DNA of 16,424 bases from Glomus cerebriforme (taxonomy: Eukaryota; Glomeromycota; Glomeromycetes; Glomerales; Glomeraceae), in NCBI GenBank assembly GCA_003550305.1, contig QKYT01000494.1, positions 1 to 16,424 of the forward strand. The letters run 5' to 3'. The translations under genes were made by a program, and so were the position numbers. Shown piece by piece: positions 1 through 8,493 of the stretch. Each line of letters opens with the position of its first letter. Position 1 is the first letter of the stretch. The notes under the pieces are model-generated. The model was not told the origin of the DNA, did not search any database, and was given only the letters and a program-made list of their open reading frames with translations.

Positions 1-100
1 TAATCTTTCGACGGGGTCGTAGCCTTACGTAGTATTACAAAGGCGTAGATTTACGAAATACTTCGTACTAAATAAATTCCTGATGTAAGATGGTTTTGGG
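1..100. other. GC-richer patch with small hairpin, no gene
   Basis: The first 70 bases are visibly less AT-rich than the following kilobase and repeat the word CGTAG or TACGTAG several times. A 6-bp stem (TACGAA at 52-57 pairing with TTCGTA at 62-67) closes a 4-base loop. It may be the end of an element that begins outside the window. No reading frame is recognisable. Confidence 0.3.
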
Positions 101-697
101 TTATTTTCCTGATAATTATTTCACTGACAGTCATTTTTCTGACAGAATCATTTTTCTGACAGTTATTTTCCTGATATTATCATTTCTCTGACAATCATTT
201 TTCTGATAGAAAAAAATTATTTTATCTAAAAAAATGGTAAATGCTTTATTCTATAATATTAATACTTAATTTATTGTATACTTTTTTATTTATTCTTAAG
301 AAAAATAAGATAAAATATACAGTTTAAGAATTAAATTTTTAAAAAATATTAATTAAAAAAAACTAAGATTTTGAATTTTTAATATTTTTTTTATTACACT
401 AAAATTATTATATTTTATTTCATTAATCTTTTCAATAAATAAAAAAAATTAATATTTATTTTTATTTTTATTTTTAGAATTATCTACATGTATATCTAAT
501 ATTAAGGAATATAAAAATTTCTATTGGGATCAGATTATGATGTTAAATAAACTCCTTTAAGAGTCACCTTATCTAAACTAGAAAATGAAATTATATTTGT
601 CAAGGAAATAATTGTCAGGAAAATGACCATATCAGGAAAATAACTGTTAAAAAAATGATTGTTAGAAAAATAATCCTGTTAGGGAAATAACTATTGG
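101..697. repeat. Foldback (long inverted repeat) element with short tandem units in both arms
   Basis: The left arm (101-209) is built from about 16-18-bp variants of TCATTTTTCTGACAGT. The right arm (597-693) holds the same units in reverse complement (for example TGTCAGGAAAATGA). The best-matching stretch pairs 159-205 with 599-645. The 390 bases between the arms are AT-rich with no recognisable gene. The word TTGGG lies next to both outer ends (about 96-100 and 694-698) and could be a short target duplication, but the element ends are not sharp enough to be sure. This is a non-autonomous foldback or MITE-like repeat of unknown family. Confidence 0.65.
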
Positions 698-1035
698 GTA
701 AGTGAATGGGTCCCATTAAGATTGCTTAATAAAACTAGGGAGTTTAGCAAATAGGCAAAATAATGAAATGTAATAATTTGACAAAATTATATTAAAGTTT
801 TATTAAAAAATTAGCAAAATTTGATGAAAAGTAAAATCTGTCAAGATGAAAATTTGTGAAACTATAATAAAACTATAGTAAAAATTTGATAAAACTAAGT
901 GTAAGATTTTAAATTTAAGGAATTTTTTATTTCAAATATGATATATTGAATTATAAGTTTTATTTATTACTTATTATTATTACAATTGTAATAATTAATC
1001 TATTATTTTTTTTTATATTTGGTATCTCAGATAAA
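698..1035. other. AT-rich stretch without a recognisable gene
   Basis: This stretch contains loosely repeated words such as ACTATAATAAAACTATAG and several TTTGATAAAA-like runs. It may include the 5' part of the transposon whose transposase relic follows, but I find no terminal repeat or coding signal here. Confidence 0.3.
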
Positions 1036-1036
1036 T

Positions 1037-1388
1037 GCATATCCTAATGAATAAAATGTTCTTGTATTTGATAATATACAAATTTATCATGATAAAGATC
1101 TTATAGAATATATTGAANCATTTGATAGTTATGTTGAATTTTTATCTTCCTACTTATCTAATTATAAAATATATTGAAACATTTGATAGTTATGTTGAAT
1201 TTTTATCTTCCTACTTANCTGATTTTAATCTTATTGAAACCTGTTTTTCTATTATAAAGTTATTTTTTAAAAAAATACAGAGATTTTATTAATTTATATA
1301 ATAATTTTAGATATCCTTTTTTAATAGCATATTTTCAAATTACTTTACAAATGGCTGAAGAATTTTTCAAAAATTTAATTTATACTAG
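1037..1388 (+). pseudogene. Tc1/mariner-type (DDE, DD34E) transposase, C-terminal fragment, broken
   Basis: The frame starting at 1037 reads AYPNE, a stop, then NVLVFDNIQIYHD. This is the second-aspartate block of Tc1/IS630-type transposases (usually ...SVLVMDNARIHH). Further on, a region reading like VEFLSSY.. DFNLIETCFSIIK is the third block, with E at 1236-1238. A 61-bp tandem duplication lies between them and destroys the frame. Subtracting it leaves 105 bases from the D codon (1070-1072) to the E codon, a DD34E spacing. After a further shift a last stretch (ITLQMAEEFF) near 1360-1385 matches the C-terminal end of such proteins. The catalytic N-terminal aspartate, the DNA-binding domain and the terminal inverted repeats are not found. 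It differs from the Tc1 copy at 2.3 kb and is dead. Confidence 0.75.
1101..1219 (+). repeat. 61-bp tandem duplication, two copies
   Basis: Positions 1101-1158 and 1162-1219 match at an offset of exactly 61, differing at only a few bases. Each copy carries one N (1118 and 1218) where the other has a called base. Because 61 is not a multiple of three, the duplication breaks the transposase frame that contains it. Confidence 0.85.
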
Positions 1389-1430
1389 CCATAACCCGTT
1401 GTTTCGTACTGGGATCAATGAACTTAAATC
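1382..1430 (+). other. Decayed copy of a TACTAGCC-type repeat start
   Basis: The sequence TACTAGCCATAACCCG followed by TTTCGTACTGGG resembles a motif (TACTAGCCGT-ACCCGCGGCTTCG) that I recall as common at the start of dispersed repeats in many eukaryotes. The match here is imperfect, so the assignment is tentative. Confidence 0.25.
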
Positions 1431-1557
1431 AATAGTTAATATAAAAAAAAAAACAAAAATTGGATTATGTTTTACAATTTAAAAAATTAATCTCTATAAT
1501 AGGTTAATTAATAATCACGTCACTTATCAGATCGCCGCAGTATGCCATTTCATTTCA

Positions 1558-1920
1558 TCTGAACCTATTCATAATATGAAATAAATCAAATGCAGGCAAA
1601 TCACACATTACACAATTTAAAAACTATTTATATAGGCTAATCTAAACGTTAGATTTCACAGTAATTTATTATTATATATATAAAAAAATATTAATGAAAT
1701 AAAAGTTATTAACTTAATAAGTTTTAAATTATTTATTTTACTAAGACGCTAAAAAATAGTTAAAAAAAAATAATAATTGAAATATACAAATTAGTAATCT
1801 ACCGATCAATCAAATAATCTGAACTAATAAAAAATGGAATAAATCAGGTGCAAACGATCAAGCATTGCACAATTGTTAAAATTAATTTATACAGGCTAAT
1901 CTAAATGTAACAGATTTTTA
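1558..1920 (+). repeat. Two diverged direct copies of a ~100-bp repeat
   Basis: Positions 1558-1659 and 1819-1920 share the order TCTGAAC, an AATAAATCA word, a CACAATT word, then AGGCTAATCTAAA and AGATTT. They are separated by about 160 bases of AT-rich spacer. A weaker third relative of the CACAATT-to-TTAAT part lies near 1466-1510. No coding capacity is seen. They look like old units of a dispersed or satellite-like repeat. Confidence 0.55.
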
Positions 1921-2139
1921 ACTTTTTTTTTAATTAGATAGATGTAATATAAAATTTATAAATAAAATTTAAAAAATATAATTATTTTTTTGAATTTAAT
2001 TAGATATAACATTTATAATATTAGAAATAAAATTTGATTATTATATAAAAAACAAAAGTTTTTTATTGTTTTATTATTAATTTAGTAATTACAAAAATAA
2101 TTTGATCAATTATTATTACATAAATTTAGAAGATCTGAT
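1921..2139. other. AT-rich spacer, nothing recognised
   Basis: Only A/T runs and short imperfect repeats of ATTTAATTAGATA-like words are visible. There is no gene, structured RNA or element end that I can support. Confidence 0.4.
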
Positions 2140-2327
2140 TACCATGATATAGTTCCATTTCAGTATACCTTTTATATAAAATACTTATTTCAAAATATCA
2201 AATATGTAATATATAAATCTAATTTATTTTCTAAAAATTAGAATATTTAATCACTATTTTAAATTAAATTTAAATTTTTCATATACTAAATTTGTCTAGT
2301 ACTGACAAGATAATCATATTTTATATA

Positions 2328-3628
2328 TATATAGTAACCAAAATGATCCAGCCAGTTTTGTTTACTGAAATCAAGTAGAATATCACACGTTATTATTATG
2401 TAAACAATACGTGATTTTGTATTTATAATCATAATAAATATATTCCTAACTTTAATTTTTCTAGAACATTCTAGAAATAATGAAATAATAAAGCCACTTA
2501 TCCTCAAAACTCATAGTACTATAGTTTATGGCTATAATTGTAGACATTTAAGTCATACAATTGCTAAACAGTTGGGGTGTGAGAAAACAACCATTAATAA
2601 TATACTTATACATCTTCAAGAAACACATTCTTTAACTCCAAAAAAAACTAACTGGCTATTCTCCACTTTTAAATTCACCAGTCCAGCAGGAGTTTAAAGC
2701 TTTTGTTAAAAAAAATGGTAAAACTACTAACTTTATTCAAAAAAACTTGCAACAGTATGGACAGCTCATATCAATAAACCTATTTCTGCTCATACTATAT
2801 ACTATAGTTTTAAGAAAGTTGGAGTTACTGCACATTTATCTCACAAAAAACCTGCAATGATAGAAGCATACTGCCAAGCTCATCTTGAATGGACTTATGC
2901 ACATGAAAATTAAAGTGCAAGAAATGAAGAAAAGTATTTTTTTCTGATAAAAGTACATTTACACAGTTTCAATAAGGTCATTCTGGAATGGTATGATGTG
3001 AACCTGGGAAAGAATTGAATCCAGACTGTATTACAGTTATAGTAAAGCATAGTCTAAGCAAAATGTTTTGGAAATGTTTCACTTAGAATATTGTTTCAAT
3101 AGAGAATTCAGTTACTAGTCAATTTTATGCCAAGATTATTAATAAATATGCTGTATCCACTTTGCATAAATATTTTTCAGATAGCAGTAGAATTTTCCAA
3201 GAGAATAATGCCCATCTCATCGTTCAAAAGTTGCTAAAACTGCCCATAAAAATGCTAAAATCATAATGTTTGATTGGCCAGCCCAAAGTTCAGATTTGAA
3301 TCCAATAGAAAATATTTAGGCTGAGATGAAAATAATGGTTCATAGGCATACTCCACCATTATTTAATATTAAGGTTCTTGAAAGTTATGTTAAAGATGTG
3401 TGGAATGACCTTCCACAAGAATATTATAAAAATTTAATTAATAGTATGTCACAAAAAATTGAAGCAGTTATTGAGGCAAATGGAAATAGGATTAGTTATT
3501 AAATTTTTTTATAATTTAATAAATTGAATCATAAATAAAATATTTGGTTTAAAATTTTTATTTTTATTATATAATATATAATTATTTTTTACTTTAAAAA
3601 GTGGCCAGATCATTTTGGTCACCATCTG
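2328..3628 (+). mobile_element. Tc1/mariner DNA transposon, decayed, about 1.3 kb
   Basis: The terminal inverted repeats share ACCAAAATGATC: left GTAACCAAAATGATCCAGCC at 2334-2353, right (reverse complement) GGTGACCAAAATGATCTGGC. TA dinucleotides at 2326-2327 and 3629-3630 fit the TA target duplication of the family. The exact left end is blurred by a run of TATATATA. The 1.3-kb length and the single decayed transposase inside are typical of the family. Comparison with the other MITE copy places its ends independently. Confidence 0.88.
2482..3502 (+). pseudogene. Tc1-like DD34E transposase, heavily mutated
   Basis: In its time this enzyme would have cut the element out and joined it to a TA site. 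The N-terminal part shows a helix-turn-helix-like stretch (TIAKQLGCEKTTINNIL, about 2550-2600). Next come PLLNSPVQQEFKAF, and then HTIYYSFKKVG. The catalytic part has SDKSTF (first D at 2946-2948), QENNA (3198-3212) and DLNPIEN (E at 3308-3310). Allowing for the frameshift at about 3207-3219, the second-to-third spacing is 34 residues. The second catalytic D is replaced by N (AAT at 3204-3206). In-frame stops lie at 2911, 2973, 2994, 3084 and 3317. Frameshifts lie near 2645, in the A-run at 2739-2745, and near 3210. The frame ends with TAA at 3500-3502. It is certainly non-functional. Confidence 0.9.
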
Positions 3629-3735
3629 TATACTTAGATCTAATTCAATATTTTAAATCAGGTAAATTAATTCAGATCTGGAATATTTTAGACAGTGCTA
3701 TATGGTAACTAAACATAAAAAATTAGATTATTTGT

Positions 3736-4885
3736 AATATTTTACTGTGGCTCTAAATGCTTTACACTATATTCTATTTTATTTACATCTAGTTAATCAA
3801 ATTTTATATCTGTAAAATTATAAATTTTATTTACAAAAATTCATTCTTCTTTAAAAATATCTTTAAATCTTATAGTAAATTTCTTATTACCATTTGATGA
3901 TTCATCTAATTTAATAAAAAACTTATCAAGAGATAGAACTGATTGTCTTAAAGAAAATAATATATTTAATAGTGAATTGGATGAATTATTTGTAATTAAA
4001 TTTTGCATAAAAAAAAACATTTGAAGTGAAATAGCAAAAAAAAGTAAAATATTGAAATTTGAATTTGGTGTTATAAGTATTAAAGTTATAGTTGTAAATG
4101 TTATTATTTTAATGCTATTAGATTATGAAAAAAATAGGTAAATTAGGCAGTTGTGTATTATCTGTAATTTTTCAAATTTAAGAATAAATAAAATTAATTA
4201 AAAATTTATTTAATAATTAATATAAATTATAATTTTCCTAATCCAGTATTGGAAATGTATTGCAATGAGTTTTATATGTCTTTTATCATCAATAAAACAT
4301 ATATCATATTGGCTAAATTTACAGTATATTGATCTCTTAATTTCTGAATTATATATTCTTCTTATTGTAAAACTTTAAAAAAATGATTCAATTTTGGAAT
4401 TTCTTTCTTTTTTTTTTGCAAATTAGTATTCTCATTTTCTGAATCTTTAGAATTTGAATTTTCTTAAATATTTAAAGATAATATAATTATTTTATATGAC
4501 TATATTCATTAAAATAATGCAATTAGTTACCTTTTACTTTTACTTTTTATCTTTTTTAAAAATACTATAATTACTATATTCTTATTTTTTTCTATCAATT
4601 TTTTTGTAAACTAAAAGGAATTTTTTATAATCTTATATATCTATCAGTTGTATTCCAATTTTTGCAGATTTTTTTGGCTTAAATGATACTAAATAATTTG
4701 AATGCATAATATTTTATTACTAGTTAATTTCATAATATAAAAGTAAATATCTGCAAGAATATCATCTAATAATAATACTTCTATTTTCATTTATTTAGAT
4801 AGTAATACTGAGCCAGTAAAAAATTTTATAATTAAATTAAAGGATATCACTTGTTTTGTATCTGATTTTTTATTTATCTCAAGAT
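3736..4885 (-). pseudogene. Decayed unrecognised minus-strand gene
   Basis: Several open stretches lie in order on the minus strand. From 4885 a frame reads DTKQVISFNLIIKFF and later ILADIYFYIMKLT. An ATG at 4707 opens MHSNYLVSFKPKKSAKIGIQ. Around 4455-4360 is an acidic and then basic stretch (DSENENTNLQKKKKEI). Around 4340-4210 is RSIYCKFSQYDICFIDDKRH. From 4008 to 3841 an ATG-started 55-codon frame reads LRQSVLSLDKFFIKLDESS and KFTIRFKDIFKEE, and its relic continues past the stop to about 3736. Stops and frame changes separate the pieces, and some gaps may be introns. I do not recognise a family. The non-random residue composition is the main evidence, so it may be more than one relic. Confidence 0.35.
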
Positions 4886-5232
4886 TATTATTATTTTAAT
4901 TTTAAATTTATCTTATATTGAATATTATTGGTTAATAAAATTAAACAAAAACCTGTTTGTAAATTTAAGTAGTATTAGATTTTTTTCTTTAGAATGTGCT
5001 ATTGCATGTAAGATAATAAGTTATGCTTTCTTGAATATATTCAAGTTATTTTAACAGTAAGCTAAGCTTTAAAATTTGAGTAAAGGTAACTTTTACTTGT
5101 TCAATTCTATTTTTTGTATTTGATTTGATAGTTTTATCACATACACATATTTTTTTCTAAATACTGAATTCAAAAAAATTTATTGATTTTAATCATAAAA
5201 AAATTATAATTATTGTATAATAGCTTATATTT
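4886..5232. other. AT-rich spacer before the retroposon
   Basis: No gene or element end is recognised here. The last 20 bases hold the left target-site copy of the insert that follows. Confidence 0.4.
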
Positions 5233-5254
5233 ATAATAATTTAAAGATGCATTG

Positions 5255-5907
5255 GCAACTCTCCCTGCTGATCCCTATGCCCATTTCTCTGAAGAAGTTT
5301 TGGAAAGAAAAGTTATGCTTTTTGGCCATTTTGTTCTAAGAAAGTGGTCTTTTAGTTATAGGAAAAGTTGCTCTACAACGCTAGACTTAATTAGAAAAGT
5401 TTAGAAAGTTTATTATTTAGTGTTCGGCACACTAAGTTTCTTCGCAAGTCAGGTCAACATAATTTTCAGTCACCTACATCTTTCTCTAAAGTTGATACCA
5501 AGCGGTCATTTGGTATTCTAAGATACGCTCTTTGTGCACAAGATGGATGGGTTGGACTTGTGGCTGTTCTAGGTAGATCCTGAAACAGGCCTAGTGCGAA
5601 GTTTCTTTGGAAGTTAAGCAGTTTTTCGCTGAATTATTGTATGTCCTTGACGCATCAGGGAGAGGCTTTTCTGGAGTATAAGTTTAGTGTTTATTTCTTT
5701 TTTTTTAAATTTAAATATTCGTTTTTGTTGGTAGAAAGGTGGAAGGACATTAGTTTTTTGGGACTCGTGAAGACAAATGCTGAACTGGTTGAAAATTTGT
5801 ATTCTTTGGTAGAGAAATATTTTACTTCCTTAGGTCTTAATTTTTCTAAACTCACCATTGTTTTTGGATTTCTGGTGGGAGATGAGGAGTACCCGAAAAT
5901 TGATTGA
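5255..5907 (+). pseudogene. Decayed coding part of the retroposon, unknown product
   Basis: Consecutive open stretches in three frames give protein-like sequence. 5255-5404 has 49 codons with ADPYAHFSEEVLERKVMLFG. 5410-5583 has 57 codons with RHTKFLRKSGQHNFQSPTSF and ILRYALCAQDGWVGLVAVLG. 5598-5681 has 27 codons with EVSLEVKQFFAELLYVLD. 5641-5907 is an ATG-started 88-residue frame with WKDISFLGLVKTNAELVENL and LVEKYFTSLGLNFSKLT. The smooth hand-over between frames suggests one original protein broken by small indels. I recognise no domain. It could be a LINE ORF1-type protein or a host gene, and I cannot tell which. Confidence 0.45.
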
Positions 5908-6486
5908 TAGCTGATTATTTGTTGATGATTGGTTCTCTTGTTATTACACATCCTTTGTTTATTTCACTGTGGTGATCCCTATTTTACCCCTTAAGGTGAC
6001 GTCATGTTTAGAAGTTATCAGAAAAATCAAAAAAAAAGTATATAAGGTGCGGAAGACAGTGGGTACAATATTAAGGTGCGCTAACGTAGGTCTTTGGAAG
6101 ACAGTTGGTTGGGACGCTTTGGTATTATTTTTTGCAATAGGTATATCAAGGGTAAAGATTCTTCGATAGGAACAAGCTGAACGGTTATAGTCAAAAGACA
6201 AATTCATTCTTTGGTAAGTAGTCGACTCAATTTTTGGAAGAATGTCTAGCAGTGCTGTGAGGAATTAGCCTATTATGGAGAACTACCACTGGAGCAGAAG
6301 ATGGAAGAATAGATACTAGGTGATGGCCTTCAGATAAAACAGTATAAGCAGTCGACTTGATTCATCAGGAATATCTGTTAGGGCGACTTGGTATCAGTGA
6401 AGATGGGGTAGAGAAATAGAGATGGGATTTACTTTAGATTTTCCTTTTATTCTAGTTTTAGTTTATTAGGTAAGTTTCTTCTTCCT

Positions 6487-6633
6487 GGAGATTGGTACTA
6501 GCAGCCAGCTTTCATAAATTTTTTTAAATAGGTTGGTAAGGACTTATATAACGTATCTAGCTAGTTTAAAGACCTGAATGTATGTCAGTAGGATGTCTTA
6601 CGTTTTGGAGGTTAGTACTAGTAGCTGACCTCT
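6487..6633 (+). other. Two matched hairpins with a shared TACTAGYAG loop
   Basis: Positions 6487-6513 and 6607-6633 each fold into a 9-base stem with a 9-base loop. The loops are TACTAGCAG and TACTAGTAG. The stems are GGAGATTGG/CCAGCTTTC (one A-C mismatch, G-U pairs allowed) and GGAGGTTAG/CTGACCTCT (all nine pair with G-U). One stem position changes from G-C to A-T, which keeps pairing. The two are 120 bases apart in the untranslated part of the retroposon. A third TACTAG sits near 6654-6659, between TTTC and GAAA. Confidence 0.5.
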
Positions 6634-6961
6634 TTAACTTCATTAATGTTTCGTACTAGTTTGAAATCCCAGGAGTTTGTGGGAAGATTCAGATGAACTG
6701 GACATTAGGCATTTCTTTTGACAGGGAGATACAAAAAAACTGGTTAAAGAATTTTATTGGTTTCTAGCACTGGGGTATGGGGTTGATCCAGAGTCGATAC
6801 TTTCTAAGTTGATTGGGATGTCCTGACCGTACTCTGAGGACCTATATGGCGTAAGTGTGACAAGTTGGGATTTTCTACTATATAGTGTTAGGTCTTATCT
6901 CTGCATAGCTATTTTTGTTGCCAATTGTATGGTCCTGTAAAAAGGGTCTTAAGATTGAAAT

Positions 6962-6967
6962 AATAAA
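6962..6967 (+). promoter_or_regulatory. Polyadenylation signal AATAAA
   Basis: The canonical hexamer lies about 25 bases before the poly(A) tail of the retroposed insert, as expected for the 3' end of an RNA polymerase II transcript. Confidence 0.7.
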
Positions 6968-7026
6968 GTTTTTGTTTAGTCAGCTTGTCTTCAAAAAAAA
7001 AAAAAATAATAATTTAAAGATGCATT

Positions 7027-7740
7027 TATTCATTATTATATTTTAATGTTTATAATAATCTTTTAAGAATACCTTATTGACACTTGTTTTAGTTGCAAAA
7101 AAATATCTTTATTGGGCTAATTTTTTGTTTGATTATATAATACTAATTATCTAAATAATTAGAATCAGAATTGAATTTTTATATGCAGATTGATTGCATA
7201 TACTGTATCATTTTAAAAATAATGATAAAAAAAATTAATAAAAAAATTATTGCAGTTTGCAAAAATTTGTGATTAGTAAAAAAATTAAATAAAAAAAAAT
7301 TAATTAACAGTTAATAAAAAAATTAATAATAATTTAATAATTTAATAATCTTCATATAATATTTTTATTGGAAGTAATAATTTTAAAATATTATTTTTGA
7401 AAATATAACAATTTTTTTTAGCTAAAGTCATAACTCTAGAATAGTGCTTATTTGGTAATAAGTACTTTTTATTTTATTTTTTTTTTATTTCAGTTCTATT
7501 TCTTTTTGTAGGTTCTCTTGAACAGTTCATTCTTCAGACTATACTTTCCAGCAAAATTAAAAAGCCATTGTTAAAATATTTCATTATGAGCAAAATCAAT
7601 TACATCAGTTATAATTTTTACTAATTAAACATATGAATTACATTAAATTACATTATTGTGTTATGTCAGTTATAATTCAAAAAAATTTATTTTACAGAAA
7701 AGTATATTTCAAACTTTAGAATAGTAATATTAGTCATAGG
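7027..7740. other. AT-rich stretch with one exon-like minus-strand trace
   Basis: Mostly A/T runs. On the minus strand around 7590-7500 a short frame reads NFAGKYSLKNELFKRTYKKK and is coding-like, but it is too short to name. Nothing else is recognised. Confidence 0.3.
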
Positions 7741-7754
7741 TTTCTACTAAAAAT

Positions 7755-7985
7755 ATGCAATTTGATTTGATATTTGACATTCAATTTGAATTTAATTTGA
7801 ATTTGCAAATTCAAATCAGTTTTTTTTTGATTTAATTTGAATTTGATTTGATTTGATTTGAAAATTCTTTAATTTAATTAATCAATTTGATAAATATTTA
7901 ATATTTGATTTGAATTTAATTCAAATCTGATTTGATTTGACAAATTCAAATTAGTTTCATATTTGATTTAATTTGAGTTTAAGAA
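7755..7985. repeat. Low-complexity TTTGAA / GATTTGATTTG region
   Basis: The region consists of degenerate repeats of ATTTGA, TTTGAATTTAA and GATTTG, with local inverted pairs such as GAATTTGCAAATTC. It has microsatellite-like slippage character and no gene. Confidence 0.8.
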
Positions 7986-8352
7986 ACCTTAATTTCTATA
8001 GAATTTGATATGTTAAAATTATTTTTTTATTTTATTTTATTATATATTTACTTTAATTTTATTTCTTTTATAAGTTTTTTTAAATAGTTCATACTTTAAA
8101 CTTTGAAATAGCAATATCAATTAGCAGGTTTCTATAAAATCAGTATGTTATTTTGATATTTTTTTTATTTTTATTTATATTAATTTATTTTTACTTATTT
8201 TTACCTTCTTTTTTCTTTTTATAGGTTTTCTAAAATCTAGATCAGTTTGTTTTTTATCTTTAGAATGGCAATATAAATTAGAAGAAACCTTCTATAAAAT
8301 TTGGTATATTAGTTTGAATTTTTTTATTTTTATTTATTTTAATTTATTCTAG
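7983..8352 (+). repeat. Diverged tandem repeat, period about 150 bp
   Basis: The order GTTTCTATAAAAT, a GATATGTTA-like word, T-rich TTTATTTTTATTT, TTTCTTTTATAAG, then ACTTTGAAATAGCAATAT recurs. Clear starts of the TTTCTTTTTATA part are at 8062 and 8212. Units end near 8110, 8275 and (partial) 8352. An earlier partial copy (7710-7745) precedes the TTTGAA tract, which seems to have expanded inside it. Confidence 0.6.
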
Positions 8353-8400
8353 TTCCCAGTAACTTTTTGACATAATTATGTTAAAGAATTACTGGTAACT
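8351..8400. repeat. 50-bp imperfect palindrome
   Basis: AGTTCCCAGTAAC at the left matches the reverse complement of the right end ATTACTGGTAACT. The centre CATAATTATG is perfectly self-complementary. Most of the 25 paired positions match, so it could form a hairpin or cruciform. It may be a very short foldback element. Confidence 0.75.
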
Positions 8401-8420
8401 TGGATCAGATTATGAAGGTA

Positions 8421-8477
8421 ACTTCATAACTTAATAGTAATTTCATAATCTAATAGTGACTTCATAATCTAATTATA
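8421..8477 (+). repeat. Three tandem 19-bp units
   Basis: Units 8421-8439, 8440-8458 and 8459-8477 follow ACTTCATAATCTAATAGTG with few changes. A partial degenerate unit follows to about 8498. They directly follow the palindrome. Confidence 0.85.
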
Positions 8478-8493
8478 TAATTTAATAGCAACT

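Larger units (their letters stand above)
2142..3705. mobile_element. TA-flanked MITE, copy 1, split by a Tc1 element
   Basis: The left part (2142-2327) and right part (3629-3705) together make about 263 bp. They align in order with the uninterrupted copy at 13293-13558 (266 bp). The right end reads ACAGTGCTATATGG followed by TA (3706-3707). The left end follows TA (2140-2141) and begins CCATGATATAG, a diverged version of the CCATATAGCACTG terminal repeat. Size, terminal inverted repeats and TA flanks suggest a mariner-type MITE. The 1.3-kb element inside it must have inserted later. Confidence 0.85.
5254..7005 (+). mobile_element. Poly(A)-tailed retroposed insert, about 1.75 kb
   Basis: The insert is bounded by the 21-bp duplication and ends in a run of 14 A (6993-7006). 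An AATAAA signal at 6962-6967 lies about 25 bases upstream of the tail. Base composition is clearly richer in G and C than the surroundings. No reverse transcriptase, endonuclease or other hallmark of an autonomous LINE is visible, so it is either a 5'-truncated or non-autonomous LINE-family copy, or a processed retrocopy of a host or element transcript. The first base after the duplication is inside an open frame, which fits 5' truncation. The second half (from about 5910) looks untranslated and carries two related hairpins. Confidence 0.85.
5233..7026 (+). repeat. Perfect 21-bp target-site duplication flanking a retroposon
   Basis: Positions 5233-5253 and 7006-7026 are identical (ATAATAATTTAAAGATGCAT plus T). 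The right copy begins exactly where the poly(A) run ends, so the first base could belong to either. This is the classic footprint of target-primed reverse transcription. Confidence 0.93.

Noticed and set aside
2286..2507. Minus-strand 73-residue frame
   Set aside because: It runs across the MITE/Tc1 junction and terminal repeat on the opposite strand from the transposase. Its residue content is just translated AT-rich DNA.
5691..6207. Minus-strand frames of 86 and 82 residues in the first retroposon
   Set aside because: They oppose the transcribed strand defined by the poly(A) tail, and overlap the plus-strand coding relic or the untranslated part.
5254..7005. Autonomous LINE with reverse transcriptase
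   Set aside because: No YADD-type motif or endonuclease signature was found in any frame, so only a truncated or non-autonomous copy can be claimed.
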